Source: a virus
Strand: one strand, 5' to 3'
IMG/VR virus record: IMGVR_UViG_3300011261_000032
Location: 1-30,109 of that record
Length of the DNA: 30,109 nt
The translations under genes and the position numbers were made by a program. The notes below the pieces were generated by a model. It made no database searches and had not been told where the DNA came from. It saw only the letters and a program-made list of their open reading frames with translations. Of this stretch, positions 5,871 through 13,511 are shown in pieces; position 1 is the stretch's first letter, and each line of letters opens with the position of its first letter.

Positions 5871-5880
5871 TGTGTTGCTC

Positions 5881-6129
5881 CTAACTGCATGATGTTAACC
5901 CGTATGTCTTCCAAAAATACGGAAGTACATCTTCAGGATCAATCGATACTAACCCAAAGTGCTGAATGTTTTTCATCAGTTCGTTATACACGATGTCATA
6001 CACGTCTTCTATGCACTCCGCTTCTGTTAACTCAATGATTAACTCGGACTCTGTTTTTTCAAAGGCTAGTGTGATCTGTTTGCTTCTTGGTATTGTAGGC
6101 TTGTTGAATATGTTTGCATCAATTCTCAT
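5881..6129 (-). CDS. Hypothetical acidic protein, 82 aa
   Basis: 82 residues (MRIDANIFNKPTIPRSKQ...), acidic centre (ESELIIELTEAECIEDVYDIVYNEL), no membrane segment and no recognised family. Good SD site AGGAGG. It overlaps the end of the small TM gene upstream by 11 bases. Confidence 0.65.
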   Translation of the reverse strand: MRIDANIFNKPTIPRSKQITLAFEKTESELIIELTEAECIEDVYDIVYNELMKNIQHFGLVSIDPEDVLPYFWKTYGLTSCS

Positions 6130-6235
6130 TACATCCTCCTATCGTGTCGAATGCTTTTTCTATCAGCCAAACCCAGTCTATTGTATAGACAAAGATGATT
6201 AGTGCTGAGATTGCTATCATTGTTAGTGCTTCCAT
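6119..6235 (-). CDS. Small single-TM protein, 38 aa
   Basis: 38 residues. MEALTMIAISALIIFVYTI forms one membrane segment at the N-terminus, followed by DWVWLIEKAFDTIGG. It stands first after the promoter at 6265 and has the recurrent leader AAAGGGTTCAA before its ATG. Function unknown; a membrane micro-protein that alters the host envelope would fit, by inference. Confidence 0.6.
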   Translation of the reverse strand: MEALTMIAISALIIFVYTIDWVWLIEKAFDTIGGCNEN

Positions 6236-6264
6236 TTTGAACCCTTTCTTTCTTGATATTCCTA

Positions 6265-6276
6265 ATTGTAAACACT
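6265..6276 (-). promoter_or_regulatory. Promoter element AGTGTTTACAAT for small-gene operon
   Basis: Minus-strand AGTGTTTACAAT with TACAAT as -10 (6265-6270), followed by AG and an AT-rich start, then AAAGGGTTCAA and the ATG at 6235. The same 12 bases, the same preceding TTAAGC and the same downstream leader occur before the gene at 29441. The repetition is the main support. No clear -35 box. Confidence 0.55.
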
Positions 6277-6330
6277 TTAAGCTTAAGGAATGTTTAAAGG
6301 TGTACCGAATGAAAGTATATATAAAAGTAT

Positions 6331-6477
6331 TTACTTGTTGAATGTTTCTGATATGAGGGTGTGGACGTGGTATCGGTTAGGTTTCATGTTGTAGCCTACT
6401 ATGATAACAGTGGATAATATTATGAAGAAGATGACTATTATCAGGAGTAGAAGATCTTTGTATTCGTCATGCATCAT
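6331..6477 (-). CDS. Small TM protein at end of lysis cassette, 48 aa
   Basis: 48 residues: short charged start (MMHDEYKD), a long hydrophobic segment of about 20 residues (LLLLIIVIFFIILSTVIIVG) and a polar C-terminal tail. The ATG overlaps the stop of the endolysin gene (ATGA), so it is co-translated with it. It could be a pinholin, antiholin or spanin-like component; the topology alone cannot decide. Confidence 0.65.
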   Translation of the reverse strand: MMHDEYKDLLLLIIVIFFIILSTVIIVGYNMKPNRYHVHTLISETFNK

Positions 6478-7031
6478 ACGTACTCTGCACGATTCTTCCA
6501 CCCGTTCTTATACACTGCGAATGAAGGCTTTCTTTTTATGATGTCATCGTAGTATTTTAACTCTACCTCATCAAACATAATGTCGAACTTGTCAGGATCA
6601 AAAGAGTTTATAAGGCCGATAGTGACAGGGCCTACTTGACCATCTGCATCAGCCCCTACTAATTTTTGAGCCTTTCTAACAGCATTTCTTGTTCCAGCAT
6701 TTACAGCGAATACAAAAAGTTCAGTGGCTGTGTTGTCGTTGCGTATTTGATCCAATCGCATTCTATCCCAGAATTGACTCTTATAGAATTGCATAACAAG
6801 TTCTTTTAAGTGGCTGTTTAGGTAAAGTTCCCTGGAAGATACCGCCATGTTTCCTTGGTTGCGCTCTAGTGTATCCATTACTATAAACCATCCAAGCCAC
6901 TTAGGGTGAGCGTATTTGTATATGCCGGCTACTGTGTAGTCTCTCTCGGTTGAGTTCTTGTGAAGGTAGTTGCTTGAATTGCTAAACTCTAGCTTCATCA
7001 GTATCTCAAATGCTTTGTTAAAGTCCGCCAT
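6474..7031 (-). CDS. Endolysin, glycoside hydrolase family 108 with PG_binding_3
   Basis: 185 residues. The N-terminal two thirds fit the GH108 muramidase fold, in which a Glu near the N-terminus is catalytic; here KLEFSN at about residues 13-18 with Glu15, followed by ERDYTVAGIYKYAHPKWLGW. Residues about 120-185 (RKAQKLVGADADGQVGPVTIGLIN) match the PG_binding_3 domain that usually completes this family. It cuts the glycan strands of peptidoglycan at the end of infection. No signal peptide is visible, so it needs the holin to reach the wall. The SD-like AAGG sits close before the ATG. It lies between small membrane proteins in a lysis cassette. Confidence 0.85.
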   Translation of the reverse strand: MADFNKAFEILMKLEFSNSSNYLHKNSTERDYTVAGIYKYAHPKWLGWFIVMDTLERNQGNMAVSSRELYLNSHLKELVMQFYKSQFWDRMRLDQIRNDNTATELFVFAVNAGTRNAVRKAQKLVGADADGQVGPVTIGLINSFDPDKFDIMFDEVELKYYDDIIKRKPSFAVYKNGWKNRAEYV

Positions 7032-7032
7032 C

Positions 7033-7170
7033 TTAAAACCTTATTGTTAAATATGCTGTAATCGTGTAAATGAAGACCATTAAGGCAATAGCCTTGTGGA
7101 TTGTGTAGTCTGTGTCGATATGACACTTTATATCTCGTAAGGCATCTTTCTCGCTTTCTGTTAAGGCCAT
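7033..7170 (-). CDS. Small TM protein in lysis cassette, 45 aa
   Basis: 45 residues. A charged N-terminal half (MALTESEKDALRDIKCHID) precedes one membrane segment (HKAIALMVFIYTITAYLTI). The start overlaps the end of the coiled-coil gene by 10 bases and the endolysin ATG follows 2 bases after the stop. A holin accessory or antiholin role is possible from position only. Confidence 0.6.
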   Translation of the reverse strand: MALTESEKDALRDIKCHIDTDYTIHKAIALMVFIYTITAYLTIRF

Positions 7171-7616
7171 ATTACTTTAGATACAAGAAAGCCGATAATA
7201 GAAAGAACTGTACCTGCAGCAAGAACTGATAGACCGATCATTAGCCCGGATTTAAATGAACTTCTTTTATCCTCGTCCTTTTGTCTAGACTGAAGTTCAT
7301 TTCTTAGCTCCTGTATCTTTCCATTTTGTATCTCACTTTTTAACTCTGCATGCATCTGCTTTGCTTCTGTAAAAAAACTTACAATTAGTCTGCTCAGTTC
7401 TTTAACGTCATTTTTAACTTCTTTCACTTCGCCCTCGATTCCATCCATCCGGTCTTTGCCTTTGGAAAATCCTTCTTGCACAAAACTGTGCAGCCTCTCC
7501 TGACCAACTCTTAAGCCTTCAAGATCTTCTATAATCTCGTTGTCTTTGGTTTGCAGGTCTTTGATTATAGGAAGTTCACCAACTCTGTCATTGAGTTCTT
7601 GTTGTTGCGGTGTCAT
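7161..7616 (-). CDS. Coiled-coil tail-anchored membrane protein, possible lysis accessory
   Basis: 151 residues. Residues about 20-115 are highly charged and heptad-like (EVKEVKNDVKELSRL and similar), predicted coiled coil. Residues about 124-147 (GLMIGLSVLAAGTVLSIIGFL) form one membrane segment next to the C-terminus. That is the layout of an i-spanin turned around, with the coil facing the cytoplasm if C-tail-anchored, so spanin function is doubtful. It sits between holin and endolysin. Confidence 0.65.
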   Translation of the reverse strand: MTPQQQELNDRVGELPIIKDLQTKDNEIIEDLEGLRVGQERLHSFVQEGFSKGKDRMDGIEGEVKEVKNDVKELSRLIVSFFTEAKQMHAELKSEIQNGKIQELRNELQSRQKDEDKRSSFKSGLMIGLSVLAAGTVLSIIGFLVSKVIWP

Positions 7617-7655
7617 CTCATTGCCTTTATGTGTGTTATATAATTGTATCGCATA

Positions 7656-8123
7656 TTACTTTGTGATTCCCTTTGATTTCTCATATGTTCTAAGTGTACC
7701 AAGCCCAAGCATAGCACCGAGTAGATTCATAAGCAGCCAACCATCGATGTGAGGCGGTTTAAGTGATAATAACTCTGCCTTTGTTAACTGAATCTTATCA
7801 AACACAATGTAGATGTTTAAAGCCCATTCAGCAATAGGGAACAGCACAAATACAAGAGAAAAGCCTGTTACTGCTATCCATCCAAGAAACGGCCTCCATC
7901 CGCTTTTAAAGATACTTGCAGATATTGCATCAATCTTTGCTAGTTCAATGTTTTTCTCTCTTAGACTTGCTTCTACCTTCTCGGCTTCTACTAGTAATTG
8001 CTCCAACTTGATGCGTTCTTCAGGTGGCAAGTCTCCGGTTAATGCAAAACGTATGCCTTCCGCTGCTGTTGAGACTCCATTGCCTACACCTTCAGCTGTC
8101 TTACCCCAATCGAATAATCCCAT
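7656..8123 (-). CDS. Three-TM holin (GTA-type holin family)
   Basis: 155 residues. After an amphipathic N-terminal region (WGKTAEGVGNGVSTAAEGI) and a charged coil (PPEERIKLEQLLVEAEKVEASL), the segment SGWRPFLGWIAVTGFSLVFVL is the hallmark of the three-TM holin family described for gene-transfer-agent release (PF11351). Two further hydrophobic stretches follow at about 87-105 and 127-145. It would open the inner membrane for the endolysin. The SD-like leader AAAAAGGGTTTAGT precedes the ATG. Confidence 0.82.
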   Translation of the reverse strand: MGLFDWGKTAEGVGNGVSTAAEGIRFALTGDLPPEERIKLEQLLVEAEKVEASLREKNIELAKIDAISASIFKSGWRPFLGWIAVTGFSLVFVLFPIAEWALNIYIVFDKIQLTKAELLSLKPPHIDGWLLMNLLGAMLGLGTLRTYEKSKGITK

Positions 8124-8124
8124 A

Positions 8125-8376
8125 CTAAACCCTTTTTATCATTTTAAATGGATACTTAATCCAACACGCTATAGAAGCAACACCAAATATTAGTATGCCT
8201 CCGACTACTTTGTTTTTAACCAAACACTTAATAAACTCAGTCGAAGCGCACCCGCCTTGTGGGTCTTCTTCATCATCGTGAATTTCACAGCAAGTGCTTA
8301 AGTCAAACATCTTCCACTTTATGCCGTCCCACTGTGGCCACTTTTCAAAGAAGCCTGAGCAGTGATCCTTTTCCAT
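8125..8376 (-). CDS. Small phospholipase-A2-like protein, 83 aa
   Basis: 83 residues, six to seven Cys. STCCEIHDDEED at residues 27-38 contains CCxxHD, the active-site His-Asp signature of secreted/prokaryotic phospholipase A2, followed by GGC and a Cys in FIKCL. This order (CC..HD, GG, C) and a C-terminal hydrophobic segment (VVGGILIFGVASIACWIKYP) recall a group of small phage proteins that look like minimal phospholipases. It has no signal peptide. It is coupled by TAATG to the gene upstream and directly precedes the holin, so attack on membrane lipids during lysis is a fair hypothesis. The family call rests on the motif alone. Confidence 0.55.
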   Translation of the reverse strand: MEKDHCSGFFEKWPQWDGIKWKMFDLSTCCEIHDDEEDPQGGCASTEFIKCLVKNKVVGGILIFGVASIACWIKYPFKMIKRV

Positions 8377-8777
8377 TAGAACACAATCCCATTAATGTGT
8401 GCTAGATATTCCTCGTCAGTTAAAGGAACTCCTGCAGTAAGCAGTGCATAGTTTTTAGCTATGATTGCTTTGTACCAAGTGAGTATCTTTGTTGCTTCTG
8501 CTCCAAATGTTGGGTCGTCTTCCCATAGTTTAACTGTAGCTAATGAGTCGTAGTCAAGTTCTTTTAACTTGTCTGACACAATACCCATGTAGATATTTTT
8601 AAATCTGCCTTTAGAGATTTCAATCAGTTCATCGGTTGTGTATGTTGGCATGACTTCTTTACCTGAAGTTTCCCATGCTAAAGCATTTTGGTAATTCTCA
8701 TCACCTGGCGCTGTCTCATGTATACCGTTAATTAAGAACCCATTAGCTGTTCTTCTAAGGTTTAGTATTTCTATCAT
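8376..8777 (-). CDS. Putative tail fibre assembly protein
   Basis: 133 residues. It directly follows the tail fibre gene with an ATGA overlap, the usual place for a fibre chaperone. Start MIEILNLRRTANGFLINGI, then a helical C-terminal half with conserved-looking Trp/Tyr residues (TKILTWYKAIIAKNY) and ending DEEYLAHINGIVF. The length and helical C-terminus fit small tail-fibre-assembly proteins, but I recognise no diagnostic motif; a minor virion protein is an alternative. Confidence 0.5.
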   Translation of the reverse strand: MIEILNLRRTANGFLINGIHETAPGDENYQNALAWETSGKEVMPTYTTDELIEISKGRFKNIYMGIVSDKLKELDYDSLATVKLWEDDPTFGAEATKILTWYKAIIAKNYALLTAGVPLTDEEYLAHINGIVF

Positions 8778-10108
8778 TGTGCTACCTCCGTAACTTTTAT
8801 ATAAGAGCTTGCTGCACCACCATACTTCTGAACACCGACAACTCCATTTAATGTTAACGTAGATGCAGATTGACCACCTGCTCTTAGCGTAATTGTTATA
8901 GGCGATATCGACCCTGTTGATAATTCAGCAGATAAAGGAGCTACAAAAACACCTGTTGACCTTGGTTGAACTGCAACTACTGCTATTGAATCTAATGATA
9001 AATCTGTAAATAATGCTATGGAGGCAGTTGCATCTATTGATAATTGCCCAAAAAATGAGGCTTCTATAATCAGCTTGCTATTTTCACTTACAGGAGTAAA
9101 TGAAAGAGACATGAATTGTGTACCCTCACTACTCTGTGGAATAGTATCATCTACAGGAATTATTGCTGTGCCTGTTGCTACCGTACCAGTATAGAAGCTA
9201 TCTTCCTGTAGCACGCTTACACCATTTAAATCAATAATATTAGTGCCATCGTTATATAAAGTTCTTGCCCCATTAGCAGGGATAGCCACGCCTGAGCCTA
9301 CTGATGTCTTAACAGTAATCGTCTGAGCAGTATCATTCTGAACTATAAAGGACTTCTCTACATTATCAGTTATCACGTTTCTTCCGGTTGTAAGCACTAC
9401 TCCTGTATCAGCAAGGACTATGCGCCCGTATGAGTTCTGCGCTGAAGTTAGCGTATAGTCTGCATCTGTTGTGAAGTCGTGCGTAACAGTTTGAGCATCC
9501 CATAGTTTAGCGTTCTCATCTAACGTTGTGGTGTCTACTTTGTCAGCTAGAAGTGCATTTGTTTCTGTCTTGTTGTAGACATCTGCGGCAGTCCATATAA
9601 ACCCGTCTGCTTGTAGTGAAGATACATTTACAATGGCTGTACCAGCTGCGTTCCATTGGAAGAAGTTTAACGGCACAGGCGGAGGTACTGCTGTTGAGAT
9701 GCCCTGAGCTGATTCGGGTAGTTTCAAGAACCTTGTGTTATCGCTTTCTTTATCAGCAATAAGGTATGTTTGATAATTCTGGTCATTGTTTAATGTGTCG
9801 GCAAGAAGATCTCCATTTGTCTGATACTCGATAAGTCTGTCAATATCTAGTGATCGCACAAGTGTTATCTTGTCTCCGGCTGATGCTGCCACAACAAGTG
9901 TGATAGTTCCGCCTGCATCACCTGATACTACTACTGTGTAGTCAGTTGTAAGGATCAAAAGGTCTGCTACATCATCAGGTGTTTGTCCTGAAGGTGTCAA
10001 GTAAACCTTTATGTCTGCTGCAGTGTATGCCTTGAATACGTATATGAATACTGATTGTCCTGCGGTAGCAACATATTCTGCTCGGCCAGGTGAATTATTA
10101 AACGCCAT
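8774..10108 (-). CDS. Tail fibre protein with T7-type N-terminal domain
   Basis: 444 residues. Residues 1-120 match the podoviral fibre anchor (FIYVFKAYTAADIKVYL, TTDYTVVVSGDAGGTITLVV, DKITLVRSLDIDRLIEYQ, LNNDQNYQTYLIAD), the part that binds the tail in T7 gp17. A short Pro-rich link (PPPVP near 142) and a Ser/Thr-rich, low-complexity shaft follow. The C-terminal 140 residues form a beta-rich tip ending AASSYIKVTEVAQ, a tip seen on other phage fibres. It should recognise the host surface. Good SD site AAAGGAG. No peptidase or depolymerase motif seen. Confidence 0.85.
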   Translation of the reverse strand: MAFNNSPGRAEYVATAGQSVFIYVFKAYTAADIKVYLTPSGQTPDDVADLLILTTDYTVVVSGDAGGTITLVVAASAGDKITLVRSLDIDRLIEYQTNGDLLADTLNNDQNYQTYLIADKESDNTRFLKLPESAQGISTAVPPPVPLNFFQWNAAGTAIVNVSSLQADGFIWTAADVYNKTETNALLADKVDTTTLDENAKLWDAQTVTHDFTTDADYTLTSAQNSYGRIVLADTGVVLTTGRNVITDNVEKSFIVQNDTAQTITVKTSVGSGVAIPANGARTLYNDGTNIIDLNGVSVLQEDSFYTGTVATGTAIIPVDDTIPQSSEGTQFMSLSFTPVSENSKLIIEASFFGQLSIDATASIALFTDLSLDSIAVVAVQPRSTGVFVAPLSAELSTGSISPITITLRAGGQSASTLTLNGVVGVQKYGGAASSYIKVTEVAQ

Positions 10109-10132
10109 TATTATCTCCTTTGGTTATTATAT

Positions 10133-12379
10133 CTAATCTTTAAGAAAATCGTATTTTTCCTGTTTATACTCTTTTCTTCGTTTACGCTCTTTGCGCGCCT
10201 TGTCTTTTTCATAGTCATCATCTAGGAATGATTTAATATTGTCATACACGTATCTATCCATGAGCGCCTTTGAGTACCAAATGTTTAACGGGTTAGCCTC
10301 CCTGTTTACAAAGTCAACCAATTCTGATCCAAAGTGAGTATCTTTGCCCTGTAATGCTTGTTGCACATTTCCTACTGTCAACTTACCTGCTGATTCTAAC
10401 GATCCGCCTATAGGCCCAAGTAAAGTAACCGGTGCGCTTCCCCCGAATCTGTTTTGGTCTGAGAATAAATAGTCACCCATGATTCCAAGCCCTCCACCTT
10501 GTGTGGCAGATGCTATCCAAAACTTTACCTGATCTTCAATTGACTGATCTTCTGAGAGCGGTGAACCTGCGCGAGGCGTGTACCCTTTTGCTGCATCCTT
10601 TGCCATTACTGCTACTCCGCCAAGGATAGTAGTTGCGGTTAACATGCTAGCGCCATAAGCAGCACGCGTCTTAAGCCCTCGTTGGAAGAAAGTACGTGAC
10701 ATCTGTTGTATCATAAACGTAATAGGAAATGATTTAAACTGTGTCGCCATCCTAGCAAATTCGCCCGGCACTGTTCCTTTCTGCTCGCCCATAGTTGTGA
10801 ATGCTCGAGTTCTTGCGGTTGGCATCATCACAGCATAATCACCTTCCTGATTAACCATCTCCAATAATCTTGTCTGCTGTTCTACATTTAGGTTATCAAA
10901 GTCTAGCTTTTCATAATCTGCTTTCTTCCATCCGTACTCTTGAAATATGTCGGGCATTGTTTTACGTGTTGCTTTTAGGTTTGCCAAGTGTTCATAAAAC
11001 TCAACTTGAAAAGCTTTTCTGGCTGCTTCAGTCCAGATGTTCATACCCTGCGCCCGGATAACTGCTTCTGCTGTTTTGTTCGTCCACCCTTTAGCTGTCT
11101 CAGCATAGCGTGATGATATTGTAGAGTTAAACACATCTGCGGCCAAGCCAATTCTTCTTGATGCATCAACTTGGTTTGTGATGTCTAATTGTTTAGCCAT
11201 CTGCTTCATCATCTTAGTAAGGCTCATACCATGATATTTAGTATTGATTGCAAGCGTACCTAAATCTGTCACTGCTGATAGCTGCGCACTCCCAAGTTTA
11301 GTAGCTGTCTGCATACCACGCATAGTGCCTATTATCTCTTCCATACCTTTAGCAAGCATAGACTGCGCCCCTGAACCATCTACTTTACCACTAACTACAT
11401 TATAAAGCTTCTGTGGGTCATTCTCCAATATCTTAGAACTTATTGAACGCTTCTTTCCCTCTCCTAAAATATCTCTAGCTTCTACTTCTTTTAGAAGCGT
11501 TTTAAACATATTATCAGGGTTAGGGCCTAGTATTTCAAGAAGTGCAATGTCGTTAGCCATTTTTCTAACATGATCTAGCATTACGCTTAATGGGTCTGCT
11601 TCTCCGAACTTCTTTTGATACTCTAGCCAAGCCTCGGCATCTTTGAATTGAAGTACACGTGGGTCATTGTGCTTATTGGCCATCATCTTGCCGCCACCAA
11701 GTCTAGGGCGTGTAATGTCTACTTTCTTCATAGCTTTATTGAGCCCGCCTGTTGCGATTGTCTCATACACTTGGTCAAGATCAATATCGCTTTCATTTCT
11801 TAGTAGTGGCGCAATAAAATCAATCCACTCTGCTTTAGTTGCCTTGGCGACCGCAACTTGGTTATGACTCTGAGGCATTCCCCAATTTTCAAGTTTACCG
11901 ATTGCACCGCCTGCTTTATTGAAACGCTGTCTTAACCACTCCGACATCTCACGGAATTGACCTGCTAGTTTCTTGGCATTTGCATTACCGGTTGATGCTT
12001 CAAATAGTTCACGCACGACATCATCAGCCATTGCATTATCTCGGGTGAATCCAAGTTTTTTTGTGGATAGTGCTTCGATAACGTCAACAAACTTTGAATG
12101 AGCTTGACCGACAATAGCAGAAGTCCTATACTCCACGTTTGAGTTTTTGGCCTGCTTGTATATGTCTCCTGACAAAAGAGAGTTTAAACCTGATCGAGTT
12201 CCTTCCGGATGAGAACTGATAATCTCCATATTCTCTTCATGCTTGATCTTAGTCTGTTTCATCAAACTATATTTTCGTGCGTTCTCTGCTTTCATATCGC
12301 GGACAAAAGCTATCTTATCTTCAGAAGCTTTAACCGCTTGTATCATTTCGTCTGGTACGCCTTGTAAACAATCTGCCAT
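10133..12379 (-). CDS. Large ejection (internal virion) protein, T7 gp16-like in position
   Basis: 748 residues, mostly helical and basic with a very charged C-terminus (KDKARKERKRRKEYKQEKYD). It contains an amphipathic/hydrophobic stretch around residues 570-600 (GASMLTATTILGGVAVMAKDA). Location between other internal proteins and the tail fibre, size and composition match the largest DNA-ejection protein of T7-like phages, which is injected and helps to span the envelope. I see no lytic transglycosylase motif. It begins one base after the preceding gene's stop, with SD AAAGGG. Together the two products (376 + 748) approach the size of T7 gp16, so this may be a natural split. Confidence 0.68.
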   Translation of the reverse strand: MADCLQGVPDEMIQAVKASEDKIAFVRDMKAENARKYSLMKQTKIKHEENMEIISSHPEGTRSGLNSLLSGDIYKQAKNSNVEYRTSAIVGQAHSKFVDVIEALSTKKLGFTRDNAMADDVVRELFEASTGNANAKKLAGQFREMSEWLRQRFNKAGGAIGKLENWGMPQSHNQVAVAKATKAEWIDFIAPLLRNESDIDLDQVYETIATGGLNKAMKKVDITRPRLGGGKMMANKHNDPRVLQFKDAEAWLEYQKKFGEADPLSVMLDHVRKMANDIALLEILGPNPDNMFKTLLKEVEARDILGEGKKRSISSKILENDPQKLYNVVSGKVDGSGAQSMLAKGMEEIIGTMRGMQTATKLGSAQLSAVTDLGTLAINTKYHGMSLTKMMKQMAKQLDITNQVDASRRIGLAADVFNSTISSRYAETAKGWTNKTAEAVIRAQGMNIWTEAARKAFQVEFYEHLANLKATRKTMPDIFQEYGWKKADYEKLDFDNLNVEQQTRLLEMVNQEGDYAVMMPTARTRAFTTMGEQKGTVPGEFARMATQFKSFPITFMIQQMSRTFFQRGLKTRAAYGASMLTATTILGGVAVMAKDAAKGYTPRAGSPLSEDQSIEDQVKFWIASATQGGGLGIMGDYLFSDQNRFGGSAPVTLLGPIGGSLESAGKLTVGNVQQALQGKDTHFGSELVDFVNREANPLNIWYSKALMDRYVYDNIKSFLDDDYEKDKARKERKRRKEYKQEKYDFLKD

Positions 12380-12380
12380 A

Positions 12381-13511
12381 TTAACCCTTTAGTAAACAGT
12401 CTTCAATCTGTTTAATCCATTTTTCTTCTTGCACCAATTCGTCATCCATCTCTTTGTAAGATTTTAGAATCGGCTTGCCTTCTGCATCTTCGCCCATGTG
12501 TAGGTTTTGCGCTTCATACTTCTTTCCGGTCGGAAGTTCCACATCAAGCGTGTCATCAAACTCTCTTTGTGGGCCTGACTTCATTATAGCTTCCATCTCA
12601 GGAGTAGGGTTGTCTGTGTTTAACTTCTGCCCGTACTCGTGTTGCTCCATATTGAACAGATGCTCTTCATCTGAATTGGTTATCTTTTTAGACACTAAGT
12701 TTTCATAGTCTGCACCAAGTTCAGGGTCTACTGCCTTTAGGTTTTTGATTCCTTTAGCTGTAAGGTCAAATGCTGCGTTGCCTATGCCTCTTATTGCACC
12801 AGGTGCTAATGACCCAATAGCCATATTTGTAGCCGCATCTTTAATCGTAAACCTGATGTCTAAGTCATTCTTATAGTCGTATTCCTGCGCGGCTGCCATT
12901 GCTTCATAAGGTACAGCATAAGCTGTTTCTCTTGCAGCAAGAGTCATAGATGTTTTAAGTATTCCGCCTGCTACCGTCTTTGCTGATCCACCAGCGGGGA
13001 TAAGTGCTAACTGAGTAGGTGAATGTAGTTGCCCCCACATCGCACCTGCCAAGCCTGCCCCCCAATAGTCTGAGCGGTTCATAACATCCATAGATTCTTC
13101 ATAGTCTTTTTTAGCTTTGCCTTTGGCTATTTCAAATGTATCCTCAATATCAGGTACATTAAACTTGCCTGCGTTTTGTTTGTACAGCATATATGCTTGA
13201 TTTCTCTGGTCTCGGCCACCGTACTTCTGCATAGTCCCGTTTTGGTACTGCATTTCCATTACTTTAAGAGTAGGCTTTGACATCGACTTAAGAACGCTAT
13301 AGTATCTTTCATTGTCAGGATCATTCTTTATCATCATGTCAACATTGTTTATCATCTCATCTTGGGCATAGTTAGACTCTGATTCTAATATTCCGGCTGC
13401 CAACGTGTTCTTTTTATACGCCTGAAATGTCTCCCATCTTGTAGGAGGTGCTTTGTAATCAACCTCTTGTGTAGTTGGTAGTGAGTCTATCTCAGTTGTT
13501 TCAAATCTCAT
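12381..13511 (-). CDS. Internal virion protein, possible N-terminal half of a split ejection protein
   Basis: 376 residues. The N-terminal half is charged and helical; residues about 150-235 are Ala/Gly-rich and weakly hydrophobic (GAGLAGAMWGQLHSPTQLAL, AGGILKTSMTLAARE), as in ejected proteins that cross membranes. It is coupled by ATGA to the upstream internal protein gene and followed after one base by the 748-residue gene. Function inferred from context; no catalytic motif seen. Confidence 0.6.
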   Translation of the reverse strand: MRFETTEIDSLPTTQEVDYKAPPTRWETFQAYKKNTLAAGILESESNYAQDEMINNVDMMIKNDPDNERYYSVLKSMSKPTLKVMEMQYQNGTMQKYGGRDQRNQAYMLYKQNAGKFNVPDIEDTFEIAKGKAKKDYEESMDVMNRSDYWGAGLAGAMWGQLHSPTQLALIPAGGSAKTVAGGILKTSMTLAARETAYAVPYEAMAAAQEYDYKNDLDIRFTIKDAATNMAIGSLAPGAIRGIGNAAFDLTAKGIKNLKAVDPELGADYENLVSKKITNSDEEHLFNMEQHEYGQKLNTDNPTPEMEAIMKSGPQREFDDTLDVELPTGKKYEAQNLHMGEDAEGKPILKSYKEMDDELVQEEKWIKQIEDCLLKG

